Below, in pieces: positions 51,201 to 63,200 of a DNA stretch of 64,000 bases. The notes under the pieces were generated by a model. The model had not been told where the DNA came from, searched no databases, and was given only the letters and a program-made list of their open reading frames with translations. The position numbers were made by a program, and so were the translations under genes. This stretch comes from Limnoperna fortunei (Eukaryota > Mollusca > Bivalvia > Mytilida > Modiolidae): assembly GCA_944474755.1 (NCBI GenBank), contig OX104112.1, positions 56,277,176 to 56,341,175 on the forward strand, written 5' to 3'. Positions within the stretch are counted from its first letter, which is position 1. Each line of letters starts with the position of its first letter.

Positions 51201-54200
51201 TTGGTGTCTTATTAGATACACGCCCCGCTTGCTTGTTCGTAGTGTACCCATGTTTTTATTGAGTTTGGGTCACTCACTTTCTCTTTTTTTTGTCATTTTG
51301 GTTTCTTCTTTGTTTCAATCTGGATAACTGTCCTAAGGTTTTCGATACATGTACTTGTTGACCGTTTGGTTTTCTTACACATTACTCTAATACATGTACG
51401 ACATCATTGTCCTTTTATCGTAGTAGTTTATATCGTTAGCAATTACGACCAATAATTTTGGTATCAATTAACTTAAAAGCTGGGTACAAATTTTGAGATA
51501 AGGATTAAAAGGCCTTAAATGTCAGATTAATTACGGTCATCCATTTTTGTTAATTCATTAATACTCTTTCCTATTCCTGGATTTTACTTTTTCTTAGACA
51601 TGACAATTAGTAACTCTGAGAATGTCAAATTCGAGGCAAACACTACTGACTCGTCCGGACATTACGGGTGAACCTGTGTTTTTGGTTATTCAGTTTCTGT
51701 TTATGTGATTTCGATTTATTTTGTATCGTATTGTATTTGGTTGTCTAAATCCGGATTTGTAATCGCCCTTTGTTCGTTCAGTCGATTTTTTGCTATTTAT
51801 CTTTATTTAAACATGTATTAGTGTTTGTTTGCGTAAAATATCTGTATTGATGAATAAACCATCAAAAAAGCGCCCGATTGTAATGTTTCGATTTAAGGGT
51901 CACTGTTCTATATCTTTATCTTATTCTGCATAGATCGTCAAGATGTTGCTTGCATCGATACTGCTCTTGACATTAACCCCCAGTAAATAAAATAATTTAT
52001 TTTTCGTCGTCAACATGTTTCTCGTGGATATGGAGTTACCCTTTAATTAAATAACACTCGCGACTTGTGTTATATTTTGCACACGTTCAGAAATTATAAG
52101 GAAAAGAACATACATAAGTAATAACATTATTGCATTAACATAAATCATTGTGTGTGCTGTATTAGTGACAATCTGTTTAAACATAGACCGAGTTATTAAC
52201 GAAATGAACACTTGTTACATATTAATATCGTTCTTCCTTTATTATATTATAACCATATTGTGATCATACTTGAAGTAAAGTTAGAACATTATAGCAAAAT
52301 TTAACCAGTTTATTTAATATGTCTTGGGTTAATCTTTCAATTGCTAGGGATTGTGGATTCGATTTTCAAATTATAATACCACGAACCTGGTAATCTGTTA
52401 CTACCCTTGTACAAATGTTGATATTTTTTCGATTACCGAAATATAATGGCTGCACGTAAAAGGCGGTAATTTACTTTCAAAACCGGATCTAACAGGAACA
52501 GACCAGACATATGGGAATGTTTCATGATTGGTTCCTAAATGGTTTATAACAGGTGTAAAATGCAAACATATAGATCATATTCTCAATGTAGCATTCCGCT
52601 ATTAGCATGTTTATTTCTGTTAATTGCAAAATGCAATTAAGAATAAAAAAACCTCTTTATACACTTGAGAGTTATTGACCTTGCTTATACGTCTTCCTTT
52701 TGTAAAATTTCCCTTGAGGCTGAGTAGTATTAAAGAACAAAGTTTAACACAATAGGATTTTTGTAAACATTTTAGAAGCGTGATCAAATGCATGATAAAA
52801 ACTTCATTTTATGTTTAAATTAAATAAACAATTGACTTCATTGCTATTGATTCTAATATTTGCTTTAAATAAAAGTTGATTCGCCTAATGATTTTAAGGA
52901 GGCGTCAATATTTAATATTGTTTTTACTAACAAATACAATATTACTCATCTTCATTTGCAATTTCATTACTATGTCCTTACAATGAGTGTAAAGTAACTG
53001 ATTATTGTTTACATTATCCTTTATTACCTCTCGGTTCTCTTCTCAAAGGTTAAAGGTGTGTGAGGAAGGTGAAAAATTGCGTGCCTGGAAATCTACATTA
53101 TTGTTATATAATTTTAAGCGACATTAAGACAACACCAATGTAAAATCAACTTTACGTAGCTAATGTTGTTTATTATAATTAGATGACACAATAAACAGTT
53201 TCTACGTCTGCTTCGTACTCAGATCTACATCTTTTAATCGAAAAGCAAGTTAAGTCTTATTTATACGACAAGCAATATGACTTTAAATTCCCAATAATAA
53301 ATCTCCGATTTCTGTGCAGAAGAGTTCCTGTAGCTTAAAGAGTATATTTATCGCACCATGCAAGATATTACCGAGTCTCTAATTCCAAAAGTGATGTTCC
53401 CGACAGAGCATTGATACTTACAGAAGATGACAAAGCATTAATTACTGACAGTCAAATTTAGGTTCTCCTAAATTATTTTCTAGTATATTTTGTAGTCGTC
53501 ATCATAAATTGGTTGATAGTTACGGGGAAAATGACATACAGAAGATGACGGATATTCATAGTCTCTCCGCTTGTTCGTTACCTCACACCAATTGACCATA
53601 AGTAACGTGTCAGATGCCACTTGTAAGTAGTGTGCCTACCCTTCGAAAACTCATACATTAAGATCCATTCGGGTTTCCTATTTGTTTGCTTTCGTGGTAA
53701 GTTGCCACTATTTCCTTTAATCTAAACTGCAATTAAAATCGATAACAATAATCAGTAAAACACCGACTCGTGATACAAGACATTACCAGCTGTTGATCAC
53801 ATACATGCAATCAGTATCTTGAGAGTATCTTATTTAGTCTTTTCAAATAAAAAAAGTACATAAAATACCACCTTCACCATTTTGATGATGCAGCTTGTTA
53901 TTTAGTTGATGCAGGCCGAAATTATATATTCATCTAAGCATCATTTCAGCATTAAGTACGTATACATTTATCATTATCGATAGTTGCAAACTGAGTTATT
54001 GATTTATTGAATGTTTGATTTATGTCCAGCGAGCAGTATTCCAGCTATATTCAGGACGGTAACTAGTGAACAAACCAATCAATTGTAAATCAATGCGGGA
54101 AAAATGGATCGAAGGGCAATACATTTGACTGCCACTGAAAAAGTATTGGTTACGGTTAGGGGCGAATATAACGAGCCTTCTCTTATCGACGTTTACAAAA

Positions 54201-57200
54201 GGGACTTTAGCGTGAATGCAGAAAGGCACTTTCCAAGCATATTACCCACTTGATCCGCGGTCAGGCTTTCCGTATTATAGACCTGACAACCGCCCAAAGA
54301 GACCGCATTCCATATCCGCCATCTGGGGACTGGCTGGTCTGCTCCGAGATAAGAGACAATACATGCAAACTTTAATGTTGACTTCCTCACTATAAATCAA
54401 GTCAGTGAATGAAACTGAAAGAAATTAACAATCGGAATAATTTTTTTAGGGAATAAATTGCTAATAAATGAGTTAACAGTGTGTCTTCACTCTTTTTCTA
54501 ACCAGTCTGACATGACTCATTGAAAATATTTCCATCTGAAAAATAATGAATTTCTCTTTATTATACTACAACAAGGCATGAATCTTATCCAAGGTCTAAA
54601 GAGAGCAATAAAAAAGACTTGTACTATTTAGAAAATCAACATTAAAATCAAAGCAACTGGACCTTAACGTCAAGCATAGTGCCGTGTTTCATTTCACACT
54701 TTGATTACCAACTTTAAGAACTAGTCTTCGAACATCATATTTAGTGAAACTGATATAATAATTTATTTTCATTATTATAAAGGGTTTTGAATTTTTCATT
54801 CACCTTTAATGTTTATTGTAATAGTACAAGTTTATTGATTATTTACTTGTGTATATTGTTAATTGTCTGCTCTTTCATGTCGTCACTTGTACTGCACAAT
54901 TTTCACTCGTATGCTTAAAAAATGAAGTTTTGATTCGTGTTTAAAGAACATTCTAAGACCCCCCTGTAACATCTAACGGTAAAATATGGCTCTTGGACGA
55001 CTTGTCATGCGAAACGCATTTGTAAACTGCACTGTATTGATACATGTATCACAGTGGTTTCGTTACTGTTAAGAAATACATTCAAAGCTGTAGGTTACCG
55101 TTCAAGACGGCCTATGAAACGTCCATTGCTTACACATAGACATTCAGCAACACGTTTGCAATAATGCCAAAGCAGTAGTCGGAGTTGAGCCTCTTGGAAA
55201 AAGGTCTATTGGTCTAAAGAGATGTTACTGACGCCATAGTTCGAGTATGTCGGCAACCAAACAATAGAGCTACGTGTTTATGATTGTAAGCATGACCTCA
55301 TAACTGTTTGCGAAATTAAGAATGATACCAGCATGACATTCTGGAAAACGAGTGTATTGCCTCATTTGACACTGTCCACTACAGACGACAACGACAGACC
55401 GCATCATAACGGCTGATTTGCGTGTCAATACCATAGCTAGCAAAAAATCCCGATTTGAATCCGATTTAGCACCTTTGGGACACCATCGGTGGTCAAAGGC
55501 TGCCGGAACAGACATTAACATAACTAGACAAGACAAGTATTACATCAGGACGATTGTCATAACGGCAAATTTGTCATTTAGTGGTATAAGGAAACGTTCG
55601 GAGGCGATCATCTATTTGAACGCTAGTTACATACAAAAACAAATTTGAACAGAAATGTTGTACTTGCAACATTATAGACATTTCTAGCATGTTTTTATCG
55701 TTTTTTCAAGGGAATGTGAATCACCTAGACCAATAATTTCCCCAAGCAACTTTTTATTGAAAACTGGTATCTTTATTTGCATATTAAATTATGATGCAAT
55801 TAAATACTTTCAAAATTTAGTATAAAATATTTGCATTTTTTATGCTCTCGCTTGCATTTAAATTTGTTCATTGAAAAACAATCAAGTGTTGCAATACTGT
55901 TTTCCATGTGTATATGTTAACATTTTTTGTATCGTTCATATCCCTGTTAATTAGAAATATTGTTTTCTTACCTCGGAACGCGGACCATTCTCATGGTTAA
56001 ACTTGGTCACCAACTATAATGAGCGACTTTTTCTGAAGATTGTTCGTTCCATGCACATTTAATATAAGGACTAAACAGGATCTTATACTGTTTTATACTA
56101 AAAATAGATGAAACAAAAATGCCCTACGCAAATACGGTCAAATACAAATAAAGAATCCTGTCAGCATATTTATAAATCAAGAACATTTTTAATACACTAC
56201 TTATTTAATTTGTGTATTCTTTGTAGAAGCATCAATTATGACGCAAATGAAGAACCAGAGTTTTAATGTGTGGTCTGCACTTGAAGATGAGTTGACTGCC
56301 AAGAACTTTTATCAAACAAACAATCAAGAAGTGATAGCAACGTTTATTTACGCTGAGATGTCATCTAATATTGATCCTTCTGAACTTAAGACATATGGAC
56401 ATCAAATTGAAGATTTCCTAGTATCGTGTTCTTTCAGAGGAATGCAGTGTTCACCTGAGTATGCATCATAGAAGTTAAAAAATAATTAAGCACAACTATT
56501 CTTAGGAATCAAGCCGAATTATTATAATTGTTGCTTATGTTAGAAATAAAAAAGTTTTAATGCAGTTGGACAGTGCAAAAGCAAACAGATGTACTGTGGA
56601 ATATCTCTTCTTAAAAGTACAGTGCACTTGTATTCGGATTAATGAGTTACCTCCCATATATGACCTATCTGTGCTATACTGTAAGACTATTCATGACCCT
56701 AGTCTATAATGAAATGGTTATGATTTTTCTTGAGAACTTTTATCTTATCCAAAAATTATTTAAGATTCCCGGGTTTTTCATTTCCCACAATTCCTCCATG
56801 ACTAGTTCATAGAAATGCATGTACCTATTTTATTATCCACTGACACACACAAAAATAGACATTATGAACATGAATTACTAAAAACGATTTTGGGATCGAT
56901 TTTCTATTTCAACAAACGAAAAATCTTTTTTAAAGATATCCAACATAATCAATAAACATGAAAATATATAACTTATATAAGATATTCTAATATTATCTTT
57001 CAGGAACTTCACATACGTTCATAATGTGAAATATGGTAACTGTTTTACTTTTAATGCCTTCAACAATAGTCAGCCTTCATTGCATACTACATACTCAGGA
57101 CCTTTGATGGGCAAGTATACTACAATTAGAATTTATATGTATACTGTTTAAAATATATAGAACAGGTAAAATATTAAACTAGAAAAACTTTCATCAATTG

Positions 57201-60200
57201 TCACTTATTGACTCCCCACCGCTTCTCAATCAAAACATCTGGTAAAAACGGATAGGAGGATTTGATTGAACAAAACACGAATACATTATGTCATAGAAGA
57301 ATTCCAAATATCGTTGCGATCAAAATCTTGAGTATCAGGTGCACAATGGCACTTATTAACAAAAATTCTCTGCTAATTTCACTAGATTCTATTCAGTGGT
57401 GTAGGTGGAGTTGCAGATAAGACATGAGAAAACACCCCACATTCAAAGAATGGCAAAGTCCATTTTGTTCGATGAGAAACCCTAAATATCAATCTGATCA
57501 AAATGTTATTTATCGGGTGCTCAATGGCACTATGCGACGAAGATTCTTTTAAAGTTTTATCAAATTCCATTCAGTGGTATAGGTGATGGATAAATGTATG
57601 TATGTATGTAAGTCAATAACCATTATACATAAACATTCATTTTAGATCGTCTTGTGCAGATAAATTATTGTTTTTTTTTTTAATTTTCAAACACAAAGCG
57701 GCCTCGATGGCCGAGTGGTTAAAGTAGTTCGTCTACTAGTGGACTACGCATGCGTCAACACTACAGCTGATCTGTTTTAAGCAGTCTGAAAATATCATAT
57801 TTTGGAATTTCTACAGCATCTAGAAGCAAAATTATTGGTTGGATTCATAAAAAATTCAACCCCTTTTCGATTAAATTCCTACTTATCCCCAATTCTACGT
57901 ACAATTGTCTAATTGATTGATATCACCACACACAACAACGATGTAAACAAAGCAAATATGGCGACAAATATGAGAACGTAAACAATCACTGGAAGTTTTG
58001 CTATTTCTAACTGAAACTGATATACAACTAAATAGTAACTAGTTAGGCGATGTACTTTCCAGCTACACACCAAATTTAAACATCATGATTTTCAACCTTA
58101 CATTTGGCATCCTTCTCCTCTTAGTGATAACTACTTCACAAAGACCAAAGAGGATACTAGTAACAAGTAAAGAAACAAGTGAGTTAAATTTTATCTTTCT
58201 AAGAGAAGCGCCGTCCATAAATGAGTATAATCATCTCATTGTAAACCTTATTAAAAGGAGACGGAGTACAATCAACCCACAGAACATATGCAATATAAGC
58301 TTCCTACTCTATGTATCTATGCTACTACTTGCAAATGCAAACGACATTGAACTAAACCCAGGTCCAGGCACCAAAAACAGTACCAGAGAATACCTATGTG
58401 GTACATGCGATAAGACTGTTGATTGGGAAGACCGCGGGATAATTTGTGCAACCTGTGATCAGTGGTATTATGCAGGATGTCAAAATGTCCACACTATGTC
58501 ATATGAACAACTTGGGGACTCCGAACCTAATATTAGCTGGCACTGTATCATTTGCAAAAACCCAAACTACAGTTACACTATTCATGACCATTTTAGCCTA
58601 GAATCAGCAGGAAACATACCATCTCATCACTCTAGTACAAACGACACAATACCTCTCAGCCCGGATAGGATTAACATCAAATCTATGCTCTTTTCAACAC
58701 TAAATAGAACAACTAGTCCCTCTAAGGGCTATACACCCTTTAAGATCCTCAATATAAATTTCAAATCCATCAAATCAAAACTATGCAGACTTGATAACAT
58801 TATTGACAGCATAAAACCAGACATCATTATAGGCACGGAGTCCTGGCTCGATAAAGACATTAAAGACTCCGAAATCTGCCTAAATGGATACACCCTCCAT
58901 AGAAAAGATCGCTCCAACCGTACACAACGAACAGGAGGAGGTGTATTGATAGCTGTTAAGAAAGAGTACAACAGTGAACTAGTATCAGAACTGGACACAG
59001 ATTGTGAAATTGTATGGTCAAAGATAGACCTTAAAGGAAATGGGAGTGTTTATATCTGTTCATATTATCGCAGGCACGTAACAGATGAGGAAAGTATAAA
59101 ACATTTTGAAACCTCAATTATAAGAGCAAGTTCCATTACAAATGCCACTCTGATAATCGGAGGAGACTTTAACTTCCCAGGATGGAACTGGAAAGAAAAT
59201 ACTCTTAAGAACAATGTAGCTGCACATAATCTTTATGTTGATTTCATGGATATTATCAACAATAATGCACTGGTACAACTTGTAGAAGATCCCACAAGAC
59301 AACACAATACCCTAGATCTGATCCTAACAAATAGACCAGGAAAAGTACTAAGAACAGACACTATGCCCGGAATTTCTATACAGAGTTTGACCTAAGACCT
59401 ATGAAGCTACAGCAAAAACCAAGAAACATCCCTCTTTACAACAAAGTAAACTGGTATAAGGTACGAGTAGACCTCAACAACATCCAAGGCACTCTCACCA
59501 ACTTCATGGACAAACTTTAGAAACGGTTACAACAGCCAAATATCTCGGACTAACACTCACAAGTAAACTTCTGTGGGACCAAATTATAAGCAATATCTGT
59601 ATCAAAGCAAGCAAGACCTTAGGCTTTCTTAGAAGAAACCTGAAAATCCCATCAATCAGAATCAAGGAACAGGCATATCAAACGCTGGTAAGACCTTTAC
59701 TGGAATATGCTAGCACAGTATGGGACCCCTACACAAGGACCAACATTGACAAAATTGAGGCTGTACAACGGAGGGCAGCCAGATACGTCCTCAGTAACTT
59801 CCACAACGGGTCTAGTGTAACCAACATGCTGCACCGACTAAAATGGAAAACCCTGGCTAGGAGGAGAAAAGATGCCAGACTTATACTGCTTTATAAAGTC
59901 GACAGGGAGCTTATAGTCATCAGCAAGCAAAAACGACTTGTTCCACCACTTCGATCTACAAGGAAAGCCCACGGTCGAACTTTCCAACTGCAGTCATGCA
60001 GGATTGACACTAGGAAAATGTCATTTTTTCCTCGGACTGTGAGGGGCTAGAATCTACTCCTCCCAGACATTGTTCAGCTGGACACACCCAAAGCCTTTAA
60101 AGCCCGAGTTGTGTCCCTAGACTAAGCCAACTAGTCAGACAATTGTATATAGTTTTAACAAATTTTAATCTAATACACAGTAATCTTATACATGTACCAT

Positions 60201-63200
60201 CTCTGATCTTCAAAATTACATGCGTAGTCCATAAGCCACTGCAGAATCATGGCAGAAGCAGAAGCAGAAACCATTGATCACGCGGTCTGTCAACACTGAG
60301 GTTGCGGCTTCGGGTCTAACTGCTGCCAGGGTGTACTAGACTCCAATCTTAACTGACAAGTATTGCCAGTTTTCCTACCGAAGGTCTGGGGTTTTCTCCG
60401 GGTTCTCCGGCTTTTTCCCCCAATAAAAACTGGACGCTGTGATATTGCTCAAAACTTGCTGAAAGTGGCGTTAAACACCATTCATACAAACAACAATCAA
60501 CCATGAAAAAAGTTTTTGCATTCAACTGCCGTTTTGCAAGTACATATTTTATTTTCATATAAATAATATACTACTCTTTATACTTGTAGCTATGGTTATA
60601 TTTTTATATAAATAATGTATTTAAGGTGTGTTTATTTATTACTAATATCATTTCAGGACTTTCGTTGGAACTCAATATCCAGCAACACGAATACATTTCA
60701 GCTTTGGCTCCAGATGCAGGTGTTAGAGTATTGATCCATAGCCGTGGTTCATTTCCCGCGCTCGAAGACGATGGCTTCTCTGTTCCTTTTGGGTTTGTGA
60801 CCTCAGCTGGAATCAAACTGGCAAGTAATTCGACTTGTGCAGTCTCGCAATACTATAACATGTTATTCAAAGTAAAACGATATATTTTGTATCATTATTA
60901 ATCAATTGATTTAATACAGCTGTATTTCTTGGTAAACAACTAAAACTAAACGTATCTTCAATTATTGGTCGGATAAATTAAAATCGAGTTAAAAATAGTA
61001 ATTCGTGCCCAATTAATGTTCGGCAAAGTTTAAAGCGATTTTGAATTTTGCTTCTGTGATACAATATGAATATACATTTACATATGTAAATAATATAACA
61101 ACAAAAAACATCCAATTAGAAAAATAGTCGTTTATTAACTTTGTTCCAAGAATTGCTATTGTAGTTGTTAAACGAATCAGTAGGTGTATATTTTTAGACC
61201 GAGGTCACGCGACTACCACCTCCGCATGGAAACTGTGCCGAACAAGGATTAATAGACAACATCTACATGAAAAGATATGGCGTCAACTATGAGAAAAGCA
61301 CATGCATGAAGTCATGTCAACAAAATGTCTGGAAAGAAAGATGCGGTTGTGTCCTGGCTTTGTTTGAAATACCCGACAATGCCAGCGCGTGTCAGTTTGA
61401 CAGTCCAGAATCTAGTACGTAGAAATACTTGCATTGTAAAATTGTGCATTTCGAGCAATTTAATTAAACATTGAATATATCATATTTTTAATATTTTAAA
61501 AAATTAGGTTCAAGTAAAATGAAAACGTTTTTTTTTTCTAAACAGAACAGTGTTTATTGGATGCGTCTGATGCATTGCTAGAATGTGAAACCAAGTGTCC
61601 CCCGCCATGTTTGTAAGTATTTATTTATTTATTTTTAATTGATCGTTGTTTTCTTGTTTGTTAGAATCTATTTAACGCTACTTTTAATATTTAGCTATAT
61701 CAAGGCTTGGTTATGCGACTATCACCTATGCATGGAAACAAGACAAGTTTGTTTCTTTTGGTTTGGTCAGAACTCGGGTCAAAAACCCCTGACTGACAAT
61801 CTTTGATAACTAATTATGGGGTCAAGTCCAAGTACGAAAGTACCGATGCTAAGTAATAAAATAACGAACCGAACAAACAATACACTGGAAACATAGAACA
61901 ATAAATAGTCATTACGATTTAAAACAATATTTCTGTTATTTCTGTAAGATCATTTCTTATGTAATAGTAACTTGTGTATAGGGCTGTATTAAAAAAAAGG
62001 ACTAATGAAGAACTCGATATGGACCATTTATTTTGTTACACCCAGAGCCAAATGCGAAAAGCAAACTTTATCGTGCAAGACGCTTGGCATTCTTTAAACA
62101 AGTTATCCACTACAGTCCGCGATCAGGTTTGTAGTATTATTATCTGATACCCACAACGTCTCTTTTATCCGCCCCTGGGGACGCACTAAGCTTGTTCTAA
62201 AAAAATCGTATTTGTTACCATTTTAGAAAAAAAAGACATTCGAAAAAGCCAATATAGAAGTGAAACAATTTTTCTTGGAATAATTATCTTTGGCTGCTCT
62301 TTAAAATAACTCAATTCTATTCAGAATAACCTGTCGTAAGTCCATCTAGAGACAGGTTAAAAGCGAATTGTCAGTATGGGATGGCATTATAACTTACATA
62401 ATAAATGGGAGAAATACAATACCTAAACACAGACAAAAAACATTTTCAAGTTTTTTGATAAAGCAAACATTTAAACATTTTTGCAGCAGTCTAATTTTTT
62501 AAGTACCATACACTAATAAACATAACAGTTTGATAGTTATTAAATATTTTCTACCAAAGAGCGCAAAATTCCTTAAAATTATTGTTTTATTAAAATAGAG
62601 ACAACCTATGTTATTTTAGCATTCATTTTATCTACAAGACATATTTATCAATTTAATCTTTTATATTGTTTATTCCAGTGAAAGAAAGTACGAACCTTTA
62701 ATTTCCATGGCAAAATGGCCTTCAGATGATTATGCCGTATGTTTGAATATGTTTTAATGAGAAGATATATGTTAGATACATTTCTGAAGTTTTTTATCAA
62801 CATTATTTGGCCAGTGACGTTAGCAAGATTCTGTGAAGACGTGTTAATTGTTGTATCATTTCTTTGTTTGATAATCTAGTTCTGCGAACTTCGATGTTAC
62901 GAAACTTACTAGTAGAGGGGCCTCGGTGGCTATTGATCATGTGCCAGTCAACTGGTTGCGTATTCAATTCTCATTTCTGACAGGTGTAAACTAGCCAGTC
63001 GAGATTAAAACAAAAATTAATCATTATGAGAAACCAATTTCTAAAATACTAACAAACACTTGTGTTGAGCTATATATGGACGATTTGACTTTTCCCCAGA
63101 CAGTACAATGTCAAATTAGAGACAAGCACTCGTGGGTTATTGAGTTCAGGTTACTCACTTTGTTTTTTGTTTTCGGTATAATATTGTGTCGTGATTCTTT

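Larger units (their letters stand above)
49420..56226. other. Remainder of DEG/ENaC intron 1
   Basis: AT-rich intron. Beyond the SINE, dispersed-repeat and Tc1 copies listed separately, segments at 51130-51350 and 51540-51830 (TTTCTGGATTTTACTT, GTGTACCCATGTTTTTATTGAG) look like two diverged copies of a widespread mussel repeat. No exon fits the phase 1 boundaries. Confidence 0.5.
57764..60271 (+). mobile_element. LINE C: CR1-like non-LTR retrotransposon, internally deleted, inserted in a SINE
   Basis: A 5' leader, then an ORF with PHD-like finger and endonuclease (58085-59395). A shifted frame follows (FDLRPMKLQQKPRNIPLYN), then a jump near 59517 to the RT thumb and C-terminal region (TTAKYLGLTLTSK, RPLLEYASTVWDPYT, EAVQRRAARYVL) up to about 60125. 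The RT palm with its YxDD is missing. The tail carries AGAAGC repeats near 60253-60269, as in CR1/L2-like elements. It lies in the sense direction in the DEG/ENaC intron. Confidence 0.82.
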
